A stretch of DNA of 29,723 nucleotides, taken from Saccoglossus kowalevskii (Eukaryota; Hemichordata; Enteropneusta; Harrimaniidae). The stretch is taken from contig NW_003155252.1 of NCBI RefSeq assembly GCF_000003605.2, positions 292,503 to 322,225 on the forward strand. The letters run 5' to 3'. The notes below the pieces were generated by a model that saw only the letters and a list, made by a program, of their open reading frames with translations, had not been told where the DNA came from and searched no databases. Shown here piece after piece: positions 1 through 13,037 of the stretch; position 1 is the stretch's first letter, and each line of letters opens with the position of its first letter. The position numbers were made by a program, and so were the translations under genes.

Positions 1-1100
1 TGGATAAAATTAAATTAAACGTCATTAAAATATAACATAAACATTTATAACATTTGTATCTTTGACGTTAATGTTGTCCACGTGTGAAACATATTTAGTT
101 CAATTAGTTCAATTTATGAATACCAGGCGCAGTCGATGAAAACTGGAAATTAAGTCAAACTTAATAATCATTCACCTGTTACAGATTGCTGTATAGAAAA
201 TGGCATGTCATGCATTGTTCATTGCGTGGTGTGTATAATACGCCAGTCGGTCTGCCGTCGCACGATGAATGTGATTATACTGTGCGATGAATAGGTTACT
301 ATTCTTTGTTTGTTTGGTTGGTTTGTAAATGAGACACAGCAGCGCAGGCTGGACAAATACTGAAAGGTACCCACACAGCTTGGGAACTTCAATAAAGCCG
401 TCTCTGTGTAGGTGTGAACGCGGGTCGGAATGTGACCTAAATACATTAAATAGCGACGAACTCTTGAATAACTATTCTGTTAATAGCCAGCAGAGCACAC
501 TATTAACTCATCATTATGTATATCAATATATGCGTAAGAACGTACTGAGTGAATATTATTTGTTGCAGATAATGTATTCAATGCAGATAATGTATTCAAT
601 TAGTGTAAGTCGAGTATTAAACACACGATATAAACAATATGTATATATAATGTTGTATAATGAATTGTTCATTTCCTTGACTTAATACCTTCTTAGTCTG
701 TCAAGAGGCTTACTTGGCCAAATCCGATTTTAAATTGCGTCATATTGTCTCATCTCTGGAGCCAGATGTATGTTATCCTTGTTGAGGCGCCAGTGTTCGG
801 CTCAAACTGAATTATCCGTGTGTGGGTGTGTTGTGCGTTCGACTAAAATGATCCGATACACCATGATGAATTGTGCCTGAATGTAGTACGCAGTGGTCCG
901 GTGAATAGAATCGGAATCTCACTTTCAATTATTACAATTATAATTTAATTTCTTATTGATATAATATCCCATAATTTCAATTGCATAACTGCTACTTTTC
1001 TACTCAGATTAAGCTTGATTAGTAGTATACGATAAGAAGAAAACGCAACGTGCATTTGACCTTGCCCTAAGAACCAGGCAATGTGTATATGTCAATTATA
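1..1100. other. Intergenic, no gene recognised
   Basis: AT-rich sequence without a convincing exon. The longest plus-strand open frame (329-685, 118 codons) shows no recognisable motif. It also runs through an exact 18-bp tandem duplication at 565-582 and 583-600 (GCAGATAATGTATTCAAT twice), so it is probably a chance frame. Confidence 0.5.
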
Positions 1101-2436
1101 TACTTAACAAATCCATGTGATCTCTATGTATGTTTCCTGTTATTCGTGGTAGCTGGTGGGTTGACGGAATTATCTGCTGGGGACAGCGTTGCCATCGCAA
1201 CCTCGCCTCTATTGTGAAGAAATATGTTTTCTCGGAGAATTAGTCAGTCTCCATGGTAACATATGAATGATAAATAGTATTCATAAATGCTTTACTTGTG
1301 TGTGGGGGTTTATAATTATACGAACTGAAATGTGCATATATTTAAGAGTCAAGATTATCCAATCATAGATTTTAGGACTATGAAACAAACATTTGATGTT
1401 GTTGTTTCGGAGTTCCTTTCCCGCGGTCCTATACAAAATATTAGCAAATAGCATTCCACCATTTGTTTATTTGCGCGATTGAAAACCGTGAATACTCAAA
1501 ATCCACAACGAGATAGTGCCCAATACCGTTTTCAACGTACCTGAATATGATACTAAAACACAGACATACGATAAAAAATTGCGCAAACACACAGCCTCAT
1601 GCTGGTAATTGACAGCCAAATGTTATTCAATATATTTATTTGTCCATATTTCATGTTCCATGCATTATAATGTATATTCAATGACACGATATTATACGAC
1701 GTCACCATACTATTTGTCGTAGACGATTATAATATGAGGTTAATAGGAGAACACCTCAAAGTATGCACGAAGACAGTACAGCTGGCGTATCGACCGACGC
1801 GCAGTGGAGGTCGATGCGCGGCGTACAGTCTGAGTGCATAATTTGAGGTAACCTCGTAATAACCTTATTGTTATACAACTTTTCCTTCCAAGGAATGCCG
1901 AAGTCCAAAATTTTTAGAACAGAGTCAGCGAACTTCTTTGTGTGGAGTCCGGTCAAACTCTGGTGGCAGCCATGTTTTTGTTTTGTTTTATTATTAGAGG
2001 ACGCTCACGCGCGTAATTATTTCATATTTGGAATTCGCATTTCCTAATATGGTAGATGAAAATACCCCGTAAAATACCGCAAAATTACGGCACGCGGTAA
2101 CTTATGGCGTTACGGTGACAGATGTATAATAATATAAAGTAACAAGATCGCAAACCTTTATACGGATTTTCGAAAACAAACGGAGAGGGTAGCTATTAGT
2201 AGCATTGAAATAATTATTGCAGATCGAATGAGCTGTTGACTTCTTCGTGAATTATGCCATTATCATTCCTTATAGTTCTCCACAGTGTTTAATCGAGAAT
2301 GTGGCAGCGGGGACAATGGAAATAATATCACACCTATAGCTGTACAGTATAATGGGTTACATGAGTATCTGGTTATTGAGTTAATGTATCGAATGGAGTC
2401 AGAAATCAAGGATGCCAGCATATTTCCCGAACCAAT

Positions 2437-3810
2437 CTAGCGCAGCATCATACAATGTGTTTTGGGGCATTACTTGGTATCCATAGTAACATTCTCATGA
2501 ACGCAACAATGCTCTCCTAATGCTAGCAGGTATATAGTTATACGAATTGACAATAGTGACCACATTTACATGGAGGTCATTTGAGAGGCTTGTGCCATTA
2601 TGATGGAGTTTGTTTATCGTGTACAAATATACCGTCAACACATTTCTCAGAATGTATGCAAAAAACAATATAAAGACATTGAGAAGTGACGCCTGAGTCA
2701 CGCGATGTTCCACCTGGCAATTAAAGTACACGCTTGTTTAATGTTGTTTGTGTTGTTTTGAATAGCCCCGGGCACACAAATGAAACGAACAATTTAATGA
2801 ACACCATGAGTATGTTCTCATAAATTGTGTTGATACATGTGCGTACGTAAATAATCTTATAATTAATCTTATAGCCAGCAAGTTCAAGCTTCGAAACCAG
2901 AAATAAACACGTGAGTCACGCACTACTTGTTGTCCTATTAATAAACATAGACTAACTATACGCCTAGACTTAATTTCCTATTTCATAGACTTTAAATTGA
3001 AGGAAATGCCACTCATTCTCTGCTTGTATAACCTTTATCAACGCATTAACAATCTCCCACAACTTTGTTATGATAGATTTCTGCCATTGATTAATTTCAA
3101 CTTAGGAATATACTACTGTATTACTTCTGCAGGGGTTGACATAAATACAAAATATGGCGCGTATTTGGTTGGGAATCAATGATATTACGAACCCGCATTT
3201 CCAGACGTCACAAAATAAACTATCATTTTTATTGTGACAACACCATATACTGACCCGAAACAAAACACTTCTGCAACAGACTAAATGACTGGTCAATTAA
3301 TGAACAAAATCACATGCGTTGCACTGATTAATTATCACGTTCGAATAAACAACTCAGTATAACGAAGGTGGGAAATTTCGACACAAGGTTCTGACCCCAG
3401 GTACAGTCAACTAGAAGACCATTAATTTTTCAATTACCCTGCACCGCACTCAAAACTCTGTCTGCGATTCTGCGCTGACAACGTATACATGAATGTGGAA
3501 TTCGTATTTCGATAAAAGGTTTGATTCGAAGTACTGTAAACTTGAAAATGAATTTATTAACTTTTAGTGAGTCATAATTGCTTTACTTTATAAACAATCC
3601 CGGGTGTAAATATGCATGCACATTACACTCAATGCGACGACCTGCGGGTAAATTACATCTTTAAATTCATGATTCTGTGATTTGCTGGAGATGACCCGAG
3701 TTACTTTGACAGCAGATCGGTAGTGCATTACCGCTTGATGATCATGTTACAAATTGATTACTTAGGTATCTACGCAATTGTTTTATTTCTGTTCAACAGG
3801 AAACAACCTC
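2437..3810. repeat. Degenerate direct-repeat unit A
   Basis: First of three clearly related units lying head to tail. It opens with GCAGCATCATACAATGTG followed by TTTTGGGG near 2445, matching the same words near 5258 in unit C. The best-preserved part (about 3281-3731) shares ATGACTGGTCA, AAATTTCGACACAA, CTGTCTGCGATTCTG versus ATGTCTGCGATTCTG, and GTACTGTAAACTTGAAAATG with 6162-6668, in the same order and orientation. By eye, identity is roughly 70 percent in the best stretches. No terminal inverted repeats or coding capacity were recognised, so the element type is unknown. A weaker related fragment (GTTTCCTGTTA, GCGTTGCCATC) lies at about 1132-1340. Confidence 0.6.
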
Positions 3811-3915
3811 AAAATTAATCACAACGTCGTCTAGTATTTCGTTTGTAAACCCAACTGCTGGCCCCCTCCCTACTTGCCTGGTCGTCGACTAGTTGCTACA
3901 TTACATGATTTTTGA

Positions 3916-5065
3916 TTATGTGTTATTTGTCCAAAGAAAGAAGTTACGGTAACTGAAGTTAGACACGTCTATCTTTAAGAAATTATTACTATCACATTTC
4001 TCTAAGGATTTGGTTGCTGGCTTGTCTAACACAGATATTAGGAGCCCACATTTCCCGACGACATAACATAATCTCCTGGTTAAAACAATCCGCTTAGTTT
4101 TCCAAGTTGACGTCAGCAAATGACATTGACTATCAACAGGTAGGTTGAGGATTAAAACCACATACGTCACATTGATGTGTTGGTCACATTCAAATAAACA
4201 ACTGAATACAAAGAAAGAGTGAATTTCATATTTCAACACAAGGTCAGGATTTCATGCAGTTATCAAGTTCCAATGTTACAATATGAACGTTAGTGGGTAA
4301 CTTGAACATCGCCAGTTTCACTCCAAAACACTTATACGATTATACGCAAATGTATGTATTTTCCGCGAAATGATACGATATGTGAGCATGTCATCTTTAA
4401 ATTAATTATCAGAATTATTTGATAGAAAGATCGGTAATGCATTTGCTTGTTTCAATTTGATTCTATGTCCATAGCTTCAAATCATAGTGCAATGGTTTCG
4501 CATGAGGACAGAGCATTCTCAACATTATACGTATAGTGTAAAGACATAACGATTTCGTGCTCTGAGGTAGCGGGAAGAGTAGCCCTTTGTGAACAAATCA
4601 TTTTGCGTCTGCTATATCATTCATTATATTTGTGAAAAGTTGGATGTAGAAGAACACATTCGAACCTACTCGGCAGGCAATTGTTTACACAGGTGGCAAC
4701 CACAATGACCAAAGCCGCGAGTTTGAGACACAGGGTAGTACGTACGTTCAATTGCAATGTGCGGTATACAATGAATGTTACTAAATGAATGTAAATGCAT
4801 CCTTATTGTTTTTGGAAAACCGTTTTTTTATAAAGTTTACAGAGAAGTTTGTTTTGCGGTTCTGTAATTCAATACTAGTTAAATCCGTTGAAGTATTACA
4901 TGTATACCCTGTCGAGTGTAAAGTGCATTTCTAAAACCAAGACATTAGGCTTTCCTATTGGATTTCCAATCCCGTGACCCTATTTTAAACAATCGCTATG
5001 CTGATTTACATTTACAATAATTATACCCCTTGCAGTATCAGATCATTTTATCGTATGTTTTTTTT
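3916..5065. repeat. Degenerate direct-repeat unit B
   Basis: Related to units A and C. Near 4035 it has GATATTAGGAGCCCACATTT, matching GATATTACGAACCCGCATTT at 3181 in unit A. Near 4185 it has GGTCACATTCAAATAAA, matching 6212 in unit C. GATCGGTAATGCATTTG at 4429 recurs at 6651 and, diverged, at 3715. TCCAATCCCGTGACCCTAT at 4965 recurs as TCTAATCCCGTGGCCCTAT near 6970. The minus-strand open frame at 3916-4239 has a diverged counterpart at 3102-3296 (both contain KCG followed by a hydrophobic stretch). That frame could be a decayed coding remnant or a by-product of shared DNA. Confidence 0.55.
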
Positions 5066-5249
5066 TTGCGCAGTGTATAGGAATAATGCTCTCAATCAAT
5101 TTGCCCCACGCATGGATGTGCTGCAAAATGAGCTCCGATTTTACAAACAGTTAGTATGCAAGTTTCCTGTTACCATTTCAAATCCGCAGGTGGTACGTAG
5201 AAAAACATCTTATGGAACCAGCGTTGCCATCACAACATGTCATATATCT

Positions 5250-7070
5250 GTATACGACGCAACATCATGCAATGTGTTTTGGGGTCATCTTGGTAATCTT
5301 TCGAATGAAAGATTTACTTACATGTGTCTTTCCTGTGCCTGTGGTTATGTAATTATACGATTCGAAATGCACAACGTTGACAGCCAAGAGACTGGGTCTA
5401 CCTTGTATACTTTGACTCATTTTGAAATAGTTTGTGTGCATATGTACCTCAGAACATTAAAAGAAATATTATACACATAGGTTACGTAACATAATAATAA
5501 ACGCATAGTTTATGTAATATATCACCTGTCCGACAATAAAGATGGTTGGAACAATTACAACAAGTTGCTTGCTAAACTTTACTGTGAATGCTCTTTTTCA
5601 AATGTAATTTATGCTGTATTTAATATTAGATTTCGTCCGTTCTGTGTGACTAACCCGAAATACATGAAAGAAATGAACAATTTAATTAACACTAAAAGTC
5701 TTTCCTCGTTAATGTGTAGATACACTTACATGCGATTTAAAGTGTAAGAAACGGGACATCCTTTGTTAAGGTAATATCATAAACTGAAAATGTCGATGTT
5801 TGATATTGGGGAACTACCAAGAACAAGGCAATAAACCCACTAGTCGTCGATGAATTATTTAAGAGTTGCCGCACAAATTAAATTTTCTATTTAATACAAT
5901 TCATAATAGTAGAAATGCCACTCATTCTTTGTTTGTTTACCCATTTAAAAGTTCTCAAACCACTGTTTATTATCATGATAGTTTTATGTACTTGACAACT
6001 GTGTATTTATTGGAGTATTATTATTCAACACTTGTGTTAATAAGATTGAACGCAAATTAAATTGAATATGTCGTAAGCAGAATATATAAATGGTTTGTAT
6101 TTGGTTGGTTACAATTCATTTCAGGCGCGTAGCACGTGTCGAAACATTGCTATAGACAAAATGACTGGTCAGTTGACCGGTTAAGAGTAAAATCACGTGC
6201 TATACACGGAATATTGGTCACATTCAAATAAATAAATCAGTATTACAAAAGCGGTAAATTTCGACACAACGTTCTGAACATGGGTACTGTCAATAAGACG
6301 CAGTTTTCAGTTACGTTACATCGCACGCACAGTCGAAAATATGTCTGCGATTCTGAGCTGATAGCGTACACATGAGAAAGTGAAATTCGTATTTCTGAAT
6401 AAAGGTGTATTCAAGGTACTGTAAACTTGAAAATGCATTTGTTATCAAGTGTTATTACTAGCGTTATCAGTGATATTGACCCTGAAATGTTAGTAGGTCA
6501 TTAGTGCTTTACAATATAAAAAGTCCCGGTTGGAAATACGTATGCAAGAGTGCGCTGATAACGTATATACAGCTAATGCTCAATACGGCGGCCTTTGAAC
6601 ACTTTAAATTCATAGTGATTCCATGATATGGCCTCGGTTAATTGGCAAACGATCGGTAATGCATTTGTGACAGCTTAATTATGTGTGTATAATTTAAATC
6701 AATGTCGAATAAATGTGATTCACATGAACATAACACCCATCCCATCGTCATTTTATATCACGGTCTTTTCAGCAATGTAAGCACACAGAGCAAAGAATTG
6801 TGTTCACATCGCACTATAATTTGTCAAAGTCATCCTACTTTGTGATTCTAAAATAGATTAATCCCATTAAAGATTAAAAAATGATATGTTTAGTCTTCTT
6901 TATTTGTACTAGTTATCTCGTCGCAATTACGTTCCTAAAGCGAAATCCTTCTGCTGTTATTATTTTGAATTCTAATCCCGTGGCCCTATCCATAACAATC
7001 AGTAGGTAGAGTTACATTTACATTAGTGATATCCGCTTGCAGCATTTGCTTATTTACATTTAACAGTTCG
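5250..7070. repeat. Degenerate direct-repeat unit C
   Basis: The longest unit. It contains counterparts of unit A blocks (5258, 5914 ATGCCACTCATTCT, 6162-6668) and of unit B blocks (6212, 6651, 6970) in a consistent order. Offsets between units vary from about 2.0 to 2.9 kb, so indels have accumulated and the duplication is old. The plus-strand frame at 4998-5480 (160 codons) spans the B/C junction. It is not conserved in unit A, where the equivalent stretch has no long open frame. Confidence 0.55.
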
Positions 7071-10000
7071 CCTTCATGTTTAAGAATTGCAAGGGTCTCT
7101 GCCGAGTTGTTCCTCAACACTGTTAACATGGACTACACAACACAGCAATGCGATACGAATTATGCTGGTACACGCTATTTGACCAGCTTATGTTCAGATA
7201 TACGCTCACATATAGTTATGTTATGTTATTGTTTGTGCCCAGCGTCCTGAGAGCCACCACATTTGTGTGCTCGTATATAATGTAAACTCAACGAGAATTT
7301 TGTTGTTTGGGTTTGCCGTGCGTTCTCGCCACGGCCCTGCGTCTCTTTTTGTGTCACAATTATCCTAAAATTATATGTACTATGAACAAACGACCAGAAT
7401 ATTTATATTATGAATGTAATTATGCGTTTCTCTTTACTATTATTTGTGTTCCTTGCCAGTTATACAGTAATTAATATTTAAAAGTAAATCGATATTCAGC
7501 ATTTGTTTCCAAGTGTATTAAAGATAAATGATGATAAATGACTTGAATTATATTATTTTCCATGTATTATTTTTTTTTCATAAATCATCTTATTACAATA
7601 TACCACCAATGGAGTTCATTACAATTTAAAGATAAGACGATAATTTCCCATTTCCGAATGTACTAAATATTTAAAAGAACAACTAGTATAAAGTAGTTAT
7701 CATTATATTATTATTATTTTAGAATGGGCAGATACATGTTGTTTCGGTTTTTTATTTAAAAAATCTCAATTATTGATGTGAATACAACCTAAAATTAGCA
7801 TAATGCTTCCTGAGAGTAGTAAATAATGTACTGTTAGTTATACTTTTTAATTTTTTAAAGGTAATTTATCAAGATACTATTTTAGTTTAAATACACGGTT
7901 TTGATAAACCATCTCAATCTCAGGTCGTAGGTTAATTTCTTAAAACAAGCTCAGATATGATGTGACTGAATTCCTAAACATCTAAGAATTGTTTATGATA
8001 TATGTTGACGATTTGTGTCAACAAAACTACAATAAATAGAAATAGCAGATGTAGAGATATTCATTCCTACACAAGTGCCAGAAACTTTAGAAATATAACT
8101 GATATACAAATTCGAAATCAAGTATAAATGGAGTGAAGTATATGAATAGAACTCGCAAGCCTGAGTATGGCAATCAAACATTCATATATCGACACGCAGC
8201 AAAAGGTTCGAAAATACCCCTTACAATCCTAAGCAAACGGGTTAGTAGATATGTCTTACACCAGAATGTATAAAATACGCCCATTATTAACAGCTTCGTG
8301 TAATTTGTTTGTTTTACAACACGTTTACATAATACATAAACAAATATTTAGGTTCAATTTTTTGTTTGTCACTCAAACTTCCACAGGCATTTGGATTGTG
8401 CGTTCGGTGTCCTCACATGCAGACACGAACGACTAGTTCAGACAGACCGGCATTCCGATTTTAAAGTAGGTACAATTAACATTTAGACCTTTGAAAGAAA
8501 TATGTTTTGCCGGATTTATTCGAATTTCAACAAGAGTATTAAATGGCCCGTCATATACAGTAAGTATAGGGAGAGAAACGTTCATTCAAACGATCCTGGC
8601 ATTTAGAGGTCGTAAATAGAGAGTGTCGAGATACGCGGTGTATAGAATTGCATGAAAGTAATTACAATTTTGATTATCGCTACATTCGGGAAGTTTCTCA
8701 TGAATGTGTCTGTCTATCAAAACAGGTATTTTATCAATCACGTAACAGACTTTATCTCTGGCATTACGTCACAGGGACATGTCAATTAAGCATCATCTGT
8801 TTATCGTGCCAACTCGGTTATGCCTTCGGTCGTGGACAATTAATATTGAAAAATAGACTCGATCGAATAAAGATTTTTCTGTGAAACTTATCTCAGCCAC
8901 CTGTTAATAACTATTTATAGTAGACAGATGAAAATTAGTTGTTGTATTGAAACAAAAGATTGGTTAATTGTTCGGTTTGATGGAATTAAACAAATTATTA
9001 TACCATATATTATCTGCAATGTTTCCTTAACTTGTGTAGATAAGCTGGTTGTGCATACAAATCAAGTTTGTAATCTTTCTGGGAAAGGTTGGCCTTTGGA
9101 ATCAGTCACACTGTAGGGCAATCGCGTGCAAATAAAAGGTTGGGATGTTGTGTTAATATCGTTAGACGGGTAGAAATGCTAATGAAGCACAATGCTCCTA
9201 ACGTAATGAAGTTATGTTCACACGCTGGTTCTGTCGTCTACCTTTGATCACAAATGAAATTTCAGATCAATAGTTTAGCACAACTGAACGCTAAGGTCGG
9301 GCATAACACTCACGCACGTGGCGTTTCGCTGACTTTAATATCATCAATCGCCATTACGTGTCTCGGAACACACAGCATCCTGGTGGGTCTGCGCGGAATT
9401 AAAATAAATTCAACTCGGAAAATACGAAAAAGCTCTGAACCGAGATCAATTAGAGCACATATCTCATCTACCCACCCACATAAAAGAACATCAGTGAATG
9501 CGTCGGGTTAACCATTTATCATGCTTGCAAATTTATATCTGTATCAGTCAAGTATACAGCTCTTTAAAAATAAGATTGAAGAGAAGACATCTTCTATCTG
9601 TCACTTTTCACTTAAAATGCCTTTATATTCTTTGTGTGAAATCATGTTCCATTCATGTAAGTGTAAAATGCCGCTTGCAAAAACAGTTTCAGCGGCTAGA
9701 AATGATACGTCCAAGTTAGACAATTTTATTGAATTTCAAAGTATTGTTCTCGGCTTGAACGAATATGGATGAGAATTCAATACTTCTGGCTGACTAACAC
9801 CATATGACACATTCACTAGTGAAGGATTCAATGCTCGTAATATGCATGTTCTGCAAATGGCTGGTTTAGTCTAACTATGTTATTTCCACTTTACATGTGA
9901 AACCCCAGAAGCATATTCAAAATGAAATTACATTTACACTGATATGGTTGCATGGAGTATACGTTTCGAATAATTCGCATGATTAGGCATTCCGTTAATA

Positions 10001-11125
10001 AAGTGCCGCATTGATATAATTTAATATGAGTATTCGTATATATAAATTACCTTGGAGATTATGTTTCACTTTGATATGCATTTGTATTGAAAAATGTAAA
10101 TTTGGCAGAATAAGGTGTTAATTAAAATTCATTCAGTCACTTCACAGATGGCAGGTCAAACTATAATATATTCAACTACATGTTAAATATGCGTAAGGAT
10201 TAAACTGTGCTAGAATATAATTTGGAGATTAGAATTAAGTGTCTCCTTTTAAGAGGCATGTGTCTTGAGTTGTATGCAAAATTAAAATGTTTGTTATAAA
10301 AAAGGAGACTACTTCACAAACAAATAGCACTGCACAAAAACCATTTGTTTTACTGTTTCATGATACAACGGCCTGGAGTTGTCCAACAGTTGAACTTCTC
10401 GGGAATCTTTAGTTCTTCCCTTAAAGGGTTACGCGTTATCGACTCAATACACAAGCCTGTGGAGTAAACTAAATGATACAGTCAGTTGCATATATTGGAC
10501 TAAATGTAAACTGGTTTCATTTTCCAGATGACTAGATCATTAGATTGTCATCCTCAAATGAGTTAGAGGATTCAAACAATGGCAGGTTTATGTCATGCAT
10601 GGTACTTCTAGGAAGAAAAATTAATAAAAATGAGAATTTCTCAATTATTTCCCCCAAGATACTAGCAGTAATCAATAAAGTTCAAAAACTGTTAAACATG
10701 ACAACAACTGACGTATAACATAATACCTATCTCTGCTATAAAGAAAAACAATGTGCGATCTTTAGGGTTGCATTGTGTCTGTTATGATAATACAAATTGA
10801 ACCTTAACTTCGCAATCAACCCGACTACTAGGTGCTAATATCACATAATCATTATGATTCCTAAATACAAATAAGTAATAAATAAAACACACTTATGGAA
10901 TCGTGTTGCAACATGCTGTTGCACTGAATATATGGGTTGTGCAGAAGACCACAGTCTAAGATTAGCGATTAAAGATGAGGGATTTAGACAAGACAAATCA
11001 TAGGTTTACAATTGTACCTTATTGCGTAAAACAGCCCCAACATAACGGTTATATAATTATTTAAAAATTATATTAAAAAACTCAAAGATGGATTGTCTTG
11101 GCAAAGCTTACCAGTGAAAAACAGT
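7071..11125. other. Non-coding, no gene recognised
   Basis: AT-rich sequence with scattered short frames and no splice-bounded exon that I can support. The plus-strand frame at 9254-9511 (85 codons, Ser/Arg/Lys-rich) is the most exon-like in composition and has an AG at 9265. It shows no recognisable family and no clear donor. If the R7BP-like gene has exons beyond 11273, they would lie here on the minus strand; I searched for its usual basic, cysteine-containing C-terminus and did not find one. Confidence 0.4.
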
Positions 11126-11131
11126 TTTAAT
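11126..11131 (-). terminator. Candidate polyadenylation signal (ATTAAA)
   Basis: On the minus strand the hexamer ATTAAA lies about 142 bases past the stop codon of the proposed third R7BP exon. It is the common variant of AATAAA. No perfect AATAAA was seen on the minus strand between 10600 and 11273. In AT-rich DNA the hexamer is expected often by chance, so this is only a positional suggestion. Confidence 0.2.
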
Positions 11132-11272
11132 CCGGGATATACACATTTTGACTAGTGAATGAACTTCCAGTATTATCAAGTTACACTAGAATTTCAAACA
11201 ATTCTTTCAATAAATATAAACCACCTAAAACGATGTGTTAATGCATTAGGAGTTTTTTTTCAGCCCATGGGA

Positions 11273-11504
11273 TCAAAGCTTAAATTGTGAGCCAGAATCA
11301 ATTAAGAAGCCGATAGGGATGGTGGTGTTCACTTTGACTCGCTGATAGAACCGGAGGTCAACAAAGTATAAACCATCTACTGGTTTCAGGTCTGCGTCAT
11401 ATTCTGTCTCATTGATTGTGTCAGATACGTTTAGGCGTGTTCGCAGATCGTTCATGAACCGCACGGTTGTCGTGTACCCAAACAAATGAGCCAAGTGAAT
11501 GCAA
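11273..11504 (-). CDS. Proposed exon 3 of the R7BP-like gene (uncertain)
   Basis: A minus-strand open stretch of 77 codons plus one base ends in TGA and is visibly GC-richer than its surroundings. Exon 2 ends two bases into a codon (AG), and this exon would begin with the single base T after an AG at 11505-11506, so the phase fits and gives Ser. Its first third (HLAHLFGYTTTVRFMNDLRT) has the heptad-like spacing of a helix, as expected for helix c of the syntaxin-like bundle. The remainder has three N-glycosylation-type sequons (NVS, NET, NTT) and ends IPIGFLIDSGSQFKL. Against this: the pyrimidine tract before the acceptor is poor, and no polybasic, cysteine or transmembrane tail follows, although R7BP/R9AP proteins usually carry one. 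The FLIDSGSQ end resembles the active-site turn of retropepsins, so a retroelement remnant is an alternative. Confidence 0.4.
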
Positions 11505-12010
11505 CTATTTTAGGACTTTTCGGCATTTCAAATCAGGCATTACCTGTCATGTATAAGTATGATGGATATAAATATGAGGATAATTTTAATAGTTACTGCA
11601 TGCATGTATGGCTACAGACAATTGTATGACGTACTGTCACTAGTATGTTTAACGAAGCATTGCCTGTACTATACGCCAGGTATAAACTGTGAAATTATCA
11701 TATGATGAATAGATATATTTAAATATCTAACCTTCTTCTTATAAAATGTGAATCATGGCAGTAACTTCAACTTAAAATAAAACACGTTAATTTTGAATCT
11801 GTCAACACCTGTCACAATTATACATGTGTATATGTTGTTCTCTTAATTTTATTATAATTGTTTCCTGTTGCAATGAAACACATTTTAACGCTTTTAGTGT
11901 TACATAAAATTGGACCTATCTCTATATACGTGTACGTTTGCGTCTTTCAATAACTCATTTGTAGAGAGTGATCCTGGGTTTTAAACGAAGCTCAAGGTTT
12001 TACGAACAAT

Positions 12011-12050
12011 TCCTCTCTCTCTATATATATATATATATTTTTTTTTTATA
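12011..12050. repeat. Compound microsatellite (TC)n(TA)n(T)n
   Basis: A run of TC repeats passes directly into TA repeats and then a stretch of T. It lies inside the proposed second intron of the R7BP-like gene. Confidence 0.9.
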
Positions 12051-13037
12051 TTTATTGATCTTTTCATTGTGATGTACTGCGTGGTAATGATGTGATTTTT
12101 TTTGGGAGATGACGCTTACGCATGACTACAAAGCTATCTATGTGTTATAAAATCTATTTATATTTCACATGTCTAAAGGATTAGTTTTTAATGACAGTGT
12201 ATCTTTGTTACCATGGTTACGCTATTGTTATCCTCACATTTTAATTGGGTGGGCCGTATGTGCCTCTGGAGGTCAAATGGATTGCTGATCCTTCGTATGA
12301 AAGAAGTGATGAATTGCTCTCGATAATTTTGGAAATGGATTACTAATACATTTTTTTTGTCATTCGAAAGTATGTTTCCATCGAGGTTGGGCTGAAATAT
12401 ACTCGGATGAATATCAATGTTTCACTTTTGGCTTCGTTCTTCAAGGGACATTAATTGAACTGGTTTAATTTGTTGCTGTCACTGTTGAAACTAGAATTGA
12501 ATACGTATTTTGCGCAGCTACATTTTAGCACATGGAGGTAACATAATGTCTCATTTTCCTCCATGGAGAGTGCTCATACATCTCTCGAATATATATATAG
12601 TCGTCGACCAGTATAAAAAATACGTGATTTTCAAGCTTTGCGCTATGGGGTCTGTACACCATGAATATTCACCAGGCCGACTTGTATTTAACTCGCTAAT
12701 TGCAAACGCCTGTGTGTCTTAAACAGGTCACTGATATTTGATAAATCACCAAAACGACATTTGCATTGGATACAATTAGTAATGCTAGTTCTCAGTGGTT
12801 AGTATCGCGTTAATCGATGTATAACTAACTATTTTCAATCGTTTCTATCAATGGGAGCTACCTCGTACAGTATCTATTTCAAAAACATAGTCACATGGAA
12901 TATGTAAGATGGGAGCGGTAAATTGGATGACTTGTTCATTAATCAGTATTCGTGAGTGTTTGGTAGTTTGTTTGTTTGTTTTGACCACAAAATAGCTGTA
13001 CATTACATATTAATAAATATTAAATGCGAATGCTCCC

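Noticed and set aside
4998-5480. 160-codon plus-strand frame, including an exon-like piece after a strong T-rich acceptor at 5073
   Set aside because: It spans the junction of degenerate repeat units, is not open in the matching part of unit A and resembles no family. It is probably a chance frame, although the piece at 5074-5192 is protein-like.
8199-8216. GGTTCGA word resembling a tRNA B box
   Set aside because: The following bases do not complete the GGTTCGANNCC consensus, and no cloverleaf arms or A box were found nearby.
9254-9511. 85-codon plus-strand frame rich in Ser, Arg and Lys
   Set aside because: No family, no clear splice boundary and no neighbouring exon. Not supportable beyond composition.
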